Assembly (NCBI GenBank): GCA_964427535.1
Contig: CAYRVF010000019.1
Span: forward strand, 1-48,000
Length of the DNA: 48,000 bases
Direction of reading: 5' to 3'
Source of the DNA: CAYRVF01 sp964427535
Lineage (GTDB): Bacteria > Chloroflexota > Ktedonobacteria > Ktedonobacterales > JADMIN01
Part shown: one piece after another, positions 15,452-23,965 of the stretch
Numbering within the stretch: position 1 is the stretch's first letter
Layout of the letters: every line of letters starts with the position of its first letter
The notes under the pieces: model-generated
Told to the model about the DNA's origin: nothing
The model's input: the letters and a program-made list of their open reading frames with translations, nothing else
Database searches by the model: none
Made by a program: the position numbers and the translations under genes

Positions 15452-16126
15452 TCAGACAGCCTCAGGGCTCTCGCTGAGAATCGTCTCACGCAGCGCCCGC
15501 TCGCCTTCGCCTGTCACCAGCGCGAACACGCGGTCTTCCGGCTGCAGCACGGTGTCACCCGATGGCGTCAGGTTCTGATCGCCGCGTACGATCAGCACGA
15601 GATTCACCGTGTTCGGCAGGTTGAGCGCGCGTATCGGCTGGCCCGCCGCCGGAGAGTCGGGCGGGATCCGCAGCTCGACGAGCCCCAGACCGGCACGGCT
15701 CAGCGTCATTAGCGGGACTAGCGTGTGATGCGGAATCTGCGCCTCGATCATATGCAGGATGGCCTGTGTCGGGCTGACCGTCACGTCGATGCCCAGCTTG
15801 CGGAAGAGCGTGTCGTTGCGCGGATTGTTTACGCGCGCGATCGTGTAGTTCACATGGAAGCGCGCCTTCGCGACCTGGCAGATGACGAGATTATCCTCGT
15901 CGTCACCGGTCACCGCGATCACGAGATCCGCCCGCGCCGCGCCCACTTCTTCGAGCACGCGCGCCTCACACGCGTCGCCCCGCACAATCGCCGGACCCAA
16001 CTCTTCGCTGAGCTGCTCCACGCGGCGACCGTCTTTCTCCAGCAGCAGCACCTCGTGGCCCTGCTGCAGCAGCCCCTTCGTCAGGAAATAGCCGACCTGC
16101 CCGCCACCGCCAATTACGATATACAT
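15452..16126 (-). CDS. TrkA-family potassium channel/transport regulator (RCK N+C)
   Basis: A 224-residue RCK protein. The N-terminal Rossmann NAD-binding domain (MYIVIGGGGQVGYFLTKGL) extends to about residue 135. A TrkA-C ligand domain follows (about 140-220: LVELRIPPDSPAAGQPIRAL, TVNLVLIVRG, LQPEDRVFALV). It would gate a Trk/Ktr potassium uptake pore in response to nucleotides. The ATG at 16126 has GAGG seven bases upstream. The gene follows another TrkA protein by 51 bases on the same strand, so the two probably form a mixed regulator like CeoB/CeoC of mycobacteria. No TrkH/KtrB pore gene is in the window. Confidence 0.92.
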   Translation of the reverse strand: MYIVIGGGGQVGYFLTKGLLQQGHEVLLLEKDGRRVEQLSEELGPAIVRGDACEARVLEEVGAARADLVIAVTGDDEDNLVICQVAKARFHVNYTIARVNNPRNDTLFRKLGIDVTVSPTQAILHMIEAQIPHHTLVPLMTLSRAGLGLVELRIPPDSPAAGQPIRALNLPNTVNLVLIVRGDQNLTPSGDTVLQPEDRVFALVTGEGERALRETILSESPEAV

Positions 16127-16177
16127 AGCATTTCCTCGGTGAAGTGCTCGTCCGCACCTTCAACATGGAGAGATGAG

Positions 16178-16669
16178 CTAGCGTCCGTTGGGCGCCCCCG
16201 ACGGCGTTCGCGGCAGCGGCACACTGCGCCCTTCCGCCATCGACTGCACCGGGGAGGCATGTCGTCCCGTCGTGTTCGTGAGCGCATCTCGCATCAGCTT
16301 CGCGCCGATGATGGTCGGCGAGATGCTCTCCAGCCCCAGTGCGTTGTACGTCTCCTGCCGGATCGGATCATAGATGCGGCAGATGACCTTGGGCACTTCA
16401 AAAATATGCTTGGCGATCTGTGCCGCCATGATGTTGCGGTTATCGCCGTTGGTCACCGCGGCGAAGGCATCGGCGTTCTCTAGCCCGGCACGACGCAAGA
16501 CGTCCTCGTCGGTGCCATCACCAACGTGCGTGCGTCCATTGAAGCCGAGGCCTAGGCGCGCGAACGCATCGCCATTGAGGTCGATGACCGTCACATCATG
16601 ATGGTCTTTACTCATCAGCGTCGCGAGTGTCGCGCCCACGCGCCCACATCCGAGAATGATAATCTTCAT
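16178..16669 (-). CDS. TrkA-family regulator, RCK N-terminal domain only
   Basis: A 163-residue protein that is essentially one RCK Rossmann domain: MKIIILGCGRVGATLATLMS, a DLNGDAF ligand-ribose acidic block, GDGTDEDVLRRAG and NIMAAQIAKHIFEVPKVICRIYD. The C-terminal TrkA-C domain is missing and replaced by about 30 Ser/Pro/Arg-rich residues. The ATG at 16669 has GAGAGGA upstream. It is the first gene of a two-gene unit with the full RCK protein. A strong palindrome with a repeated half-site lies about 85-110 bases upstream and probably belongs to its control region. Confidence 0.9.
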   Translation of the reverse strand: MKIIILGCGRVGATLATLMSKDHHDVTVIDLNGDAFARLGLGFNGRTHVGDGTDEDVLRRAGLENADAFAAVTNGDNRNIMAAQIAKHIFEVPKVICRIYDPIRQETYNALGLESISPTIIGAKLMRDALTNTTGRHASPVQSMAEGRSVPLPRTPSGAPNGR

Positions 16670-16754
16670 GGAGTCCTCTCCCAGCGTGGCTGGGTGTACT
16701 ACCACCGCTCAGCAAGGCAACGATGCCTATCAAGACACCAGCAGAGGGAGTAGT

Positions 16755-16781
16755 ATTGGCATATGCCAATCATATGCCAAT
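16755..16781. promoter_or_regulatory. 16-bp palindrome plus a phased repeat upstream of the trkA pair
   Basis: ATTGGCATATGCCAAT (16755-16770) is a perfect palindrome. The 11-bp unit CATATGCCAAT occurs at 16760-16770 and again at 16771-16781, one helical turn apart. It sits between proS and the trkA genes, 86 bases or more before the first trkA start, where a regulator-binding site would be expected. TATAAT (minus strand, 16780-16785) abuts it. Confidence 0.55.
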
Positions 16782-16834
16782 TATATAGCATGCCACGCGC
16801 CGCGATGTCCCCCCTGTCAATTGGATGGCCTAGT

Positions 16835-18313
16835 CTAATAGGCCTTGCCGAAGACCGCCCAGGTCGCCGCATCGCGTCCACAGTGAATGCAGGTCCCGCT
16901 TCCCTCGGGATGCTCCAGGGGCAGGCACCGGATCGTCGCCTGCGTCTCCGCTTTGACTTGCTCCTCGCACGCCGCGTCGCCGCACCACCACGCCTCGACG
17001 AAGCCCAGCTTCTCGCGATTGGCCATCAGCTCGCGGAACTGCTCGTAGGTGTCGGCGCGATACGTCCGGCTCTGACGGAAGGCGAGCGCCTGATCGAACA
17101 GGGTCTGCTGGATCTCCTCCAGCAGCGTTGGCACCCGCCTGGCGACCTCAGCGACGGCGACAGTCTCCTTCGCCGTGCGATCGGTGCGGGGCACGAGCAC
17201 CACCTGGCCGTTCTGCGCGTCGCGAGGCCCGACCTCGATACGAACGGGCACGCCACGCAGCTCCCAGTCGTTGAACTTGAAGCCGGGACGCTCCTCGCGC
17301 CAATCGGAGCGCACGCGCACGCCAGCCATGCGTAACACTTGCTCGACGTGGGCCACGTGCGCCGCGACCGCCTCGCGCTCGGTGTCTTTGCGCCAGATGG
17401 GCACGATCACCGCCTGGGTAGGCGCCACACGCGGAGGCATCCGCAGTCCTGACGCGTCGCCATGCACCATGATCAGCCCGCCGATGAGCCGCGTGCTCGC
17501 GCCCCAACTTGTCGTCCACACGAACTTGTTCTCGCCATCAGCATCCTGGAAAGTAATGTCGAAACTGCGCGCGAAGTTCTGCCCCAGATTGTGCGACGTC
17601 GCGGACTGCAGTGCCTTGCCGTCGCCCATCATCGCTTCGAGCGAATACGTACGCAGCGCGCCGGGGAATTTCTCGCTCTCCGTCTTCAGACCGGGAATGA
17701 CCGGAATCGCCAGCTCCTTCTCGACGAAATCCTGGTAGACCTGGCGTAGAATGAGCAGCGTCTCGGCCTCAGCTTCCTCCTCGGTGCGGTGCGCGGTGTG
17801 GCCCTCCTGCCAGAGGAACTCGCTCGTGCGCAGGAATGGACGAGTGCGCTTTTCCCAGCGCACGACGTTGGCCCACTGGTTATAGAGCACTGGCAGATCG
17901 CGATAACTGTGAATCCACTGCGAATACATGTACCCGATCATCGTCTCGGATGTGGGCCGCACGACCAGAGGCTCCGCGAGCTCCTCGCCCCCCGCATGTG
18001 TGACGATTGCCACCTCGGGCGCGAAGCCCTCCACGTGTTCTGCCTCGCGCTGCAAAAAGCTGTAGGGCAGGAACAAGGGGAAGTAGAGATTCTCGTGTCC
18101 GGTGTCTTTAATGCGGTCGTCGAGACCGCGCTGCATGTTCTCCCACAGCGCGTAGCCGTAAGGACGAATGACCATGCAGCCGCGTACGGGCGACTCATCG
18201 GCGAGGCCCGTCTTGTAGACGAGATCTTGATACCACTGCGAAAAATCGTCGCGGTCAGAGAGCGCTTCCACGAATTTCCCACTTCGTTCGCCACTCTGCT
18301 CTGTCTCAGCCAT
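16835..18313 (-). CDS. proS: Prolyl-tRNA synthetase, type 3 (archaeal/eukaryotic-like)
   Basis: Class II aminoacyl-tRNA synthetase of 492 residues that charges tRNA-Pro. It is the short form without the bacterial INS editing insertion. Motif 2 appears as RTSEFLWQEGHTAH, with TSETMIGYMYSQWI before it; the anticodon-binding domain follows from about residue 290. The C-terminal ProS_C zinc domain has four Cys (WWCGDAACEE and CIHCG) and ends in Tyr, as usual for this type. The ATG at 18313 has GGGAG six bases upstream. It is preceded by a T-box leader, so expression should rise when uncharged tRNA-Pro accumulates. Confidence 0.97.
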   Translation of the reverse strand: MAETEQSGERSGKFVEALSDRDDFSQWYQDLVYKTGLADESPVRGCMVIRPYGYALWENMQRGLDDRIKDTGHENLYFPLFLPYSFLQREAEHVEGFAPEVAIVTHAGGEELAEPLVVRPTSETMIGYMYSQWIHSYRDLPVLYNQWANVVRWEKRTRPFLRTSEFLWQEGHTAHRTEEEAEAETLLILRQVYQDFVEKELAIPVIPGLKTESEKFPGALRTYSLEAMMGDGKALQSATSHNLGQNFARSFDITFQDADGENKFVWTTSWGASTRLIGGLIMVHGDASGLRMPPRVAPTQAVIVPIWRKDTEREAVAAHVAHVEQVLRMAGVRVRSDWREERPGFKFNDWELRGVPVRIEVGPRDAQNGQVVLVPRTDRTAKETVAVAEVARRVPTLLEEIQQTLFDQALAFRQSRTYRADTYEQFRELMANREKLGFVEAWWCGDAACEEQVKAETQATIRCLPLEHPEGSGTCIHCGRDAATWAVFGKAY

Positions 18314-18347
18314 GCTCTACTCCCTTTCGATGTCAGTCCTCGCGCAG

Positions 18348-18390
18348 AATAAAGTAGCCCGCCCCCGAGCGCATGCTCAGAGGGCGGGCT
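18348..18390 (-). terminator. Terminator stem of the proS T-box
   Basis: AGCCCGCCC / GGGCGGGCT (18356-18390) followed on the minus strand by ACTTTATT. The T-box bulge lies immediately upstream, as in transcriptional T-boxes. Confidence 0.8.
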
Positions 18391-18700
18391 TCGTGTTCCG
18401 CGGTACCACCTCGTATGTTCCGGCGCGCACTGTGGCGCGACCGTGCTCAGCCCGCGCGGCGGCTGCCCTGTAGAGCGTCGCGACGCGGTGTCCTGCGATA
18501 ACGGGGGACGTCCGGCAGTCTTCTCCCTGGCGGGGTTCTCGACCGCGGCTCACGGGCCGGTTCTGGACCGCGCGGACGCCGGCTCTCACCAATCCGGCTC
18601 GCTGTTGCTCGCGCTCGTGTCCCTACTGATCCCGATCATTGCGATACATGCCATGTCAGACGAGTGCGGCAGACATCCGGAGAGACCGGGAGCGCACTGC
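18348..18700 (-). promoter_or_regulatory. T-box riboswitch of proS (proline)
   Basis: The minus strand carries the T-box sequence GAGGTGGTACCGCGG (about 18398-18413), which pairs with the tRNA acceptor end. A Stem I distal region (GCGAGCCGG ... GGTGAGAGCCGGC, about 18577-18602) also fits. On the 3' side of Stem I the sequence GAA-CCG-G gives a candidate specifier CCG (18558-18560), a proline codon in the expected GAA-NNN-purine context, with AGTA on the opposite strand. The leader ends in a terminator that the T-box can disrupt. The 5' end is set by the predicted promoter; limits are approximate. Confidence 0.88.
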
Positions 18701-18707
18701 TAGCCCA

Positions 18708-18737
18708 AGGATACGCCGCTCATTCCAGTTGCGTCAA
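18708..18737 (-). promoter_or_regulatory. Candidate promoter of the proS T-box leader
   Basis: Minus strand: TTGACG (18732-18737), 18 bases, TATCCT (18708-18713). It gives a leader of about 390 bases to proS and lies just after the end of the upstream flavoprotein gene. Confidence 0.5.
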
Positions 18738-18757
18738 GGCGGCGATGGGCAGCGCCG

Positions 18758-20062
18758 TTACGGGGCAACCTCGCCAAGCTCGGCCTCACGCACTGGCTGG
18801 TGACGACCCAGCCGTTCGAGGGCCACGTCGAAAAACTTACGACTGCCCGTGCGCAGCAATCCAGGGTTCCGCCGCAACACGCCGAGGAACAGGCCGACGC
18901 TGTAGTCGCCGCGCAGCAGTTCTGCCCCCTGTTGTGGCGTGAGACGCTTGAGCAGGTCCAGCCCGAAATCCCACTGATCATCGTTCCAGGCAGCAATGCG
19001 CTGGTTCACCATGTACGAGATATCCATCTCGCGGTCGAACCGGGCGCGCCATTGCCGCTCATACCGCTGCAGGTATTGCGCCGACATGTCGCCCGCCCGC
19101 ACCGCCTCGCCCGCGACAGCACCCGCCATCTCGCCGCTATACACCGCGAATCGGATGCCCTCGCCCACCAGCGTCGACCCCTGGCCGGCCGAGTCACCCG
19201 TCGCCAGAATGCCGTCGCCGACGAATCGCTCGACCACACCCTCTGACGGGAACAGTCCGGTGTGGTATTCCAAAGGGCTCGCACCGGCGAACGCGGGAGC
19301 CAGCGACGGCAAGCGGTCAGGGAACGTGTCGAGATATTCGCGCGCGTCGGCGTCCACATCGGGACGGATCACGCCAACGCCGAGGCGCACGCGCCCCTTG
19401 CCGCGCGGAAACGCCCAGGCGTAGCCAGACGGCGCGACCTGGCTGCCCATGATGAGGTAGAGCGAGTCCTGGTCATAGTTGGGCGCGGAGAGGTCGTACT
19501 CGGCGCCGTAGCCGTAGCGCTTGAACCCCTGGCGCATGCCCAGCCGCGTGACCAGCGTGCTCGAAAATCCGCTCGCATCGATCACGACTTTCGCGCGCCA
19601 CTCTACGGGACGGTTGCGGTGATCCTTCGCCACGACGCCGACGACGCGCCCGCCGTCGAGCAGCGGCGTCTCAACCGGCGAATGCGGGTACAGACGCGCA
19701 CCGGCCTCGACGGCGCGGCTAGCGAGATGCTGGTAGACACCGCGCACGTCGAGCACACAACAGACCGGCTCGGCATAGTCGAACACGACCTCACGGTGTG
19801 GCGAGAGGAACGTGACGCGCCGAATCGGATGATACAGCTCGGAGGGAATGCCAAGCGCCTTCATGTCGCCTATCCAGCTCCCACCACTCGTGTGGACCGG
19901 ATAGCCGATCTCCTTCTGGCGTTCCAGCACCGCCACGCTCGCCCCGCCGCGCGCCGCCGCGCCGGCGGCGCTCAGCCCGGCGGGCCCGCCGCCGACGACG
20001 AGCACATCTATCATCCGCGAACTTTCCGCCTCAGTGTCCCGTGTCCACCCTGCAGCCGTCAT
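18758..20062 (-). CDS. Geranylgeranyl-reductase-family FAD oxidoreductase
   Basis: A 434-residue flavoprotein. FAD-binding Rossmann motif VLVVGGGPAGLSAAGAAARGG lies near the N-terminus, VIDASGFSSTLVTRLG at mid-sequence, and the second FAD block DGILATGDSAGQGSTLVGEGIRFAV in the C-terminal third. This is the geranylgeranyl reductase / digeranylgeranylglycerophospholipid reductase group, which saturates isoprenoid chains of quinones, carotenoids, chlorophyll or lipids. The substrate cannot be read from sequence, and no isoprenoid gene is adjacent. The ATG at 20062 has GAGG nine bases upstream; an internal ATG at 20014 just before the Rossmann motif is possible. It precedes the proS leader on the same strand. 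Confidence 0.88.
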   Translation of the reverse strand: MTAAGWTRDTEAESSRMIDVLVVGGGPAGLSAAGAAARGGASVAVLERQKEIGYPVHTSGGSWIGDMKALGIPSELYHPIRRVTFLSPHREVVFDYAEPVCCVLDVRGVYQHLASRAVEAGARLYPHSPVETPLLDGGRVVGVVAKDHRNRPVEWRAKVVIDASGFSSTLVTRLGMRQGFKRYGYGAEYDLSAPNYDQDSLYLIMGSQVAPSGYAWAFPRGKGRVRLGVGVIRPDVDADAREYLDTFPDRLPSLAPAFAGASPLEYHTGLFPSEGVVERFVGDGILATGDSAGQGSTLVGEGIRFAVYSGEMAGAVAGEAVRAGDMSAQYLQRYERQWRARFDREMDISYMVNQRIAAWNDDQWDFGLDLLKRLTPQQGAELLRGDYSVGLFLGVLRRNPGLLRTGSRKFFDVALERLGRHQPVREAELGEVAP

Positions 20063-20197
20063 GACTTTTGCCTCGCTCGCTGAAAACAGAACGGCGCGCT
20101 AGCAGGCTGCCAGCAACCGTTCGTACTCCCGGGCACTATACCATATGTCACGTGGAATCCCCGCGCGGTACCGCTCCCCCGGAACACTCTCACCGCT

Positions 20198-21712
20198 TTA
20201 AGGCACGCGCCTGGACTGCCCCGACACGAAATACCGCGCGGGAATCGCCCGCACATGTAATTGGAGCACCGGTTCCACGACATGTAACTCCACCACCGTG
20301 CTCCAGATGGCTATGCTGTCACGATCCCAGGCGATGCCCGCCTCGAAGCTGTTCGCCTGCTGGATATTCGGACTCTGCAGCCAAGCACGGTGCCGCGGGT
20401 CCCATAGCCAGAGGTAGCGCGCCGGGTTGAGGCCAATCCGCCCGCTGCCCGGCACACCACGGTCGATGAGGAGCGACCCACCCGGCCCGACGGCGATGCC
20501 CTCGAACAGCCCGCTCAGCGGGTCCTGGCTCCAGGTCTGCGGCAGGGGTGGGTCAGGGAGAGGCGTCCAGCCGGCGCCGAGGGTGGAGACGGCGATGTAT
20601 TGTCGGTGCTCTCCTTGTGCCGCTCCGTTCGACACCGATTGCGCGATCTCGTACAGTGGCCCCCACCCATCGGCGAATGGGCTGGGTGTCTCGCTCGACA
20701 CGAACACCTGCGGATCGGTGCCTGGGACTGGTCCGCGATTCCGCCAGTGTGCACCAGCGTCAGCGCTCTGCCAGAGCTCGAACGAGCCAGTCGGAGCGGC
20801 GACGTCGGTTTGGGCCAGTACCGCGCCTCCGGGCCGAACTCCGAGCACAGTGAGCGAGGACTGCTCGCGTAGGCCACTGTCGCCCGCCTGCCATGTGCGG
20901 CCCAGGTCCGCGGTGGTGATGAGCAGAGCGCGGGCATCCACCATCGGCGGCACGAGCGGCTGAGACGCCCAGGCATACAGACGAGTGCCGATCAGCGCAA
21001 GTCGGACGCCACACGCCGGCTGGATGTTCGCGGGCCAGGCGACCGGCTGCCAGGCCATACTACCGCTAGCGGCCCCCCCGCGATAAAAGAGCGAGGGCAA
21101 GGTACACGCCGCCCGCTGCGGCGGTTGCGAGGGGTGTGCATAGATCTCGGCAACAATGCCGTCCGTTGGCCCGGAGTCGGCGGTAAGATCGCAGTAGAAG
21201 CCTGATGCCAGTGGTGAGGGAACATCAGTCCACTCGTGGCCGCCGTCCCGCGTGAGCGCGAGATGGATCAGCGAGACACCCGCCGGCTGGCTGTCAGGCG
21301 CCGCGCTTGCCCAGCACGCGAATGCCTCGCCGGAGTTCCCGTTGACCGGCTCGATACGCGTCGTCACAGTGTTGACGGCGCCCTGCGGCAGCCGCAGCCG
21401 CTGCGCTGGCTCTTCTGAATACATCGGGAATGTGGGCACCTTCGGAATCGCGTGAGCCACTTGACCCCGTTGCGCGAGCGTCGCGGCGACGGCAGACGGA
21501 CCACCCGCCACGAAAAACAGCGCGAGCGCCACTACAAGAAGCGTCACGAGACCACGGCGAATCTTCTGGCGACGTGAGAGCGCATTCACGCTCGTCAGAT
21601 CGACGAACACGATCTCGCCGTCCGTCTCATCACTGAGCGGCCTGGGACACGCCCAGGGAGGTATTGTGTCTCCCCCCGGGCCGGGGTCATGAAGTTTGTC
21701 GTCGCGCGCCAT
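20198..21712 (-). CDS. Membrane-anchored BNR/Asp-box repeat protein
   Basis: A 504-residue protein with a cytoplasmic N-terminal stretch of about 53 residues, one transmembrane helix (about 54-71) preceded by SRRQKIRRG, and a large external domain. The external part carries BNR (Asp-box) motifs, S/T-x-D-x-G-x-x-W: TRDGGHEW, TADLGRTW and SADAGAHW. These mark a sialidase-like beta-propeller. I see no sialidase catalytic triad, and such domains in related bacteria are usually of unknown role. The ATG at 21712 has only a weak GG-rich upstream region. It is transcribed divergently from the zinc-ribbon/HTH gene. Confidence 0.78.
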   Translation of the reverse strand: MARDDKLHDPGPGGDTIPPWACPRPLSDETDGEIVFVDLTSVNALSRRQKIRRGLVTLLVVALALFFVAGGPSAVAATLAQRGQVAHAIPKVPTFPMYSEEPAQRLRLPQGAVNTVTTRIEPVNGNSGEAFACWASAAPDSQPAGVSLIHLALTRDGGHEWTDVPSPLASGFYCDLTADSGPTDGIVAEIYAHPSQPPQRAACTLPSLFYRGGAASGSMAWQPVAWPANIQPACGVRLALIGTRLYAWASQPLVPPMVDARALLITTADLGRTWQAGDSGLREQSSLTVLGVRPGGAVLAQTDVAAPTGSFELWQSADAGAHWRNRGPVPGTDPQVFVSSETPSPFADGWGPLYEIAQSVSNGAAQGEHRQYIAVSTLGAGWTPLPDPPLPQTWSQDPLSGLFEGIAVGPGGSLLIDRGVPGSGRIGLNPARYLWLWDPRHRAWLQSPNIQQANSFEAGIAWDRDSIAIWSTVVELHVVEPVLQLHVRAIPARYFVSGQSRRVP

Positions 21713-21844
21713 GTTTCACCCAACCAATCGCGGCACGCATCTCCATCCGCTCCATCCGCAGACGCCTCGCCGGTTCCTCGTGTACCCACAACCCTAGCAG
21801 CATCGTGCGCGCCAGAGCAATGTACTGCGGGTACCTGGCTCAGA

Positions 21845-21873
21845 TTGACGTTCGGTTGAGCCATGCCTATACT
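21845..21873 (+). promoter_or_regulatory. Promoter of the zinc-ribbon/HTH gene
   Basis: TTGACG (21845-21850), 17 bases, TATACT (21868-21873). The predicted start (about 21880) is 7 bases before an 18-bp palindrome. Confidence 0.65.
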
Positions 21874-21886
21874 TCAGAACGTGCGG

Positions 21887-21904
21887 CTTCCGGCCGGCCG
21901 GAAG
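21887..21904. promoter_or_regulatory. 18-bp perfect palindrome in the leader of the zinc-ribbon/HTH gene
   Basis: CTTCCGGCCGGCCGGAAG reads identically on both strands. It lies at about +8 to +25 from the predicted start and 31 bases before the ATG. It may be an operator, possibly for the protein itself, or a hairpin near the ribosome site. Confidence 0.5.
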
Positions 21905-21935
21905 AGGGCATTGCGTAGTGAAGGAGCGGCGCGAC

Positions 21936-22859
21936 ATGAGCGGCAAAGTGAAGATGCGATGCGCCCGATGCGGCAAAAGCTTCAAGGCGTCTGGCTCGAA
22001 ACAGGTGCTCTGCCCAGACTGCGCGGCGAAGGAGCGTCAACAGAAATCCGCCGCGAGGACGTCACCTGTTCCACAGGCTACGAGTACGCCCGCCGTCCCA
22101 CAGAAGCCACGAGTCAGCGGACCCGGCGCGAACATCCTCGTTCCCGGCTCCGTGCCGGTCGTCCAAGCGGGCAGTGTGCCTCCAGATGTTGGCGCCTTTG
22201 GGGTCGCGGCCCGCGAGGCCCAGCGGCCACATCAGAGCGAAGCCGGCAGAGATCAGCAGCGGCCAGGCTCACCCGGTTCGCAACGCCCGGTCGCCGCGCC
22301 ACACCCACGCGGCGGCTCTCAGACTGTTCCTGCCAAGCGGCAGCCCAAAGAACCCAAAGCGCCACGTCCCCCAAAGACCCCGAAGACTCCTCGACCGCCT
22401 CAGCCCCCGTTCGAGCTCAGCGATGAGATGCGCGCCCGCGTCGAATCGCGCTATCTCGAGCTCGCATCCCCTGTCGAGTTCGATGGTATCAGAACACAGA
22501 TCGCGGGCGAGCTTGGCGTTCCCAAGACTGCCGTCAAGCGCGCCGTTTCGGAGCTGCGGAAGCGTATGCAGCTTCCGAGTTGGTGGGAGCTTCAGGCATA
22601 TTCGGGCTCGCCAGAGGACCTCGATCGCATCCGTGTGGCCTACGTGCCGCTGCTGCCGGTCCCGCCTATCGGCGTCCACCGCCAGATCGCCACCGAGCTC
22701 GGTCTGGAGCCGATTCAGGTCTACCAGGGAATCCGCCGCATCCGAGCCGAGATGCGCCTGCCACAGTTCAATCCGCTGGAGGCGCACCAGACCGAGCAGC
22801 CGGTGAACGTTCCTGGCGCTCCAGCGAGTAAGACGGAGACCGCTCCCATGGAGGCGTAG
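21936..22859 (+). CDS. Zinc-ribbon protein with a duplicated helix-turn-helix-like domain
   Basis: A 307-residue predicted nucleic-acid-binding protein. The N-terminal zinc ribbon has Cys9-x2-Cys12 and Cys26-x2-Cys29. A disordered Pro/Gln/Ala/Ser-rich linker runs to about residue 158. Two related segments follow (about 165-214 and 228-276), each a small helical repeat ending in a similar RKRMQLP or RAEMRLP. Both have the pattern IA-x-ELG(V/L), as in helix-turn-helix domains. The ATG at 21936 has AAGGAG nine bases upstream; the GTG at 21918 precedes that site. It has its own promoter and a palindrome in the leader, so autoregulation is plausible. I do not recognise a named family. Confidence 0.78.
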   Translation: MSGKVKMRCARCGKSFKASGSKQVLCPDCAAKERQQKSAARTSPVPQATSTPAVPQKPRVSGPGANILVPGSVPVVQAGSVPPDVGAFGVAAREAQRPHQSEAGRDQQRPGSPGSQRPVAAPHPRGGSQTVPAKRQPKEPKAPRPPKTPKTPRPPQPPFELSDEMRARVESRYLELASPVEFDGIRTQIAGELGVPKTAVKRAVSELRKRMQLPSWWELQAYSGSPEDLDRIRVAYVPLLPVPPIGVHRQIATELGLEPIQVYQGIRRIRAEMRLPQFNPLEAHQTEQPVNVPGAPASKTETAPMEA

Positions 22860-22961
22860 CAGCGCCATCGACCACACGGCTGACGAGCCGTCTTCCGTAA
22901 GGCGCGGGCAGCGTTGTCCGCGCCAATACGCACTGTCGCATTAGAGAGGAACTACCTGCGC

Positions 22962-23939
22962 ATGGGTCTCGCGATTATCGTCCACGGTGGTGCTGGTCTG
23001 ATTCCGCCAGAACGCTACGATGCCGCGCGTGATGGGTGCAATGCCGCTGCACTCGCAGGGTGGCGAGTGCTCCGCCGGGGCGGTTCTGCGCTGGATGCGG
23101 TTGAGGCCGCCATCCGGACGCTCGAAGACAATCCGGGCTTCAACGCCGGCACTGGCGCGGTGCTCACAGCCGACGGTCGTGCACAGCTCGACGCGGGCAT
23201 CATGGACGGCGAGACATGTAACGCGGGTGCCATCGCGGGCGTCGAGCGGATCAAGAACCCCATCGTGCTCGCGCGCGCGGTACTCCAGAGTCCGCATGTG
23301 CTGCTCGTCGGCACGGGCGCCGAACAGTTCGCCACCGGCGCGGGCATTGAGCTTTGCGACCCATCCGAGCTGGTCACACGCGCGCAGTACGAGCGCTGGA
23401 AACGGGGCTACAAAGACGGCGACGACGTCAATGTCGGCCCTGACGGAGTGGATGTCGGCGCCCTCGCCAGCCCTAGCGTGACCCCTGACCTTGACGTTCC
23501 CGGCGAGCAGGCGATCCATGCGGACGACACCAAGCACGGCACGGTGGGAGCTGTGGCAGTCGACGCGTCGGGGAATCTCGCGGCGGGAGCCTCTACGGGC
23601 GGCATCGGCGCGAAGCATCCGGGCCGTGTCGGCGACACGCCGATCGTGGGCGCGGGCTTCTATGCTGAGAACGGCATTGGCGGTGTCTCAAGCACGGGCC
23701 ACGGAGAAGACTTCATCCGCCTGTTGCTCGCCAAGCGTGCGGCAGACTACCTCGCCGCCGGGCAGTCCGCGCAATCCGCCGCCTCCGCCGCCATTCGTCT
23801 GCTCGACGAGCGGATGCATGGGTCAGGGGGCCTGATTCTTCTGGACCAGCACGGCAACGTAGGCTACGCGCGCAACACCCAAACGATGGCGTACGCTTTC
23901 ATCACCGAGAACATGCAAGACCCACAGGCGGGCGTGTAA
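22962..23939 (+). CDS. Isoaspartyl peptidase / plant-type L-asparaginase
   Basis: An N-terminal-nucleophile hydrolase of 325 residues that cleaves isoaspartyl dipeptides and usually L-asparagine. The precursor self-cleaves before the catalytic Thr. Here KHGTVGAVAVD contains that Thr (about residue 194), splitting the protein into alpha and beta subunits. Other blocks are IIVHGGAG at the start, NPGFNAGTGAVLTADG and STGGIGAKHPGRVGDTPIVGAG. The ATG at 22962 begins right at the conserved core, with AGAGAGGA somewhat far upstream (11 bases); a TTG further upstream is unlikely. The gene follows the zinc-ribbon gene by 102 bases and ends before a cluster of GC-rich hairpins. Confidence 0.95.
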   Translation: MGLAIIVHGGAGLIPPERYDAARDGCNAAALAGWRVLRRGGSALDAVEAAIRTLEDNPGFNAGTGAVLTADGRAQLDAGIMDGETCNAGAIAGVERIKNPIVLARAVLQSPHVLLVGTGAEQFATGAGIELCDPSELVTRAQYERWKRGYKDGDDVNVGPDGVDVGALASPSVTPDLDVPGEQAIHADDTKHGTVGAVAVDASGNLAAGASTGGIGAKHPGRVGDTPIVGAGFYAENGIGGVSSTGHGEDFIRLLLAKRAADYLAAGQSAQSAASAAIRLLDERMHGSGGLILLDQHGNVGYARNTQTMAYAFITENMQDPQAGV

Positions 23940-23965
23940 ACACAGGGCCACATCTCCTCGGCTCT

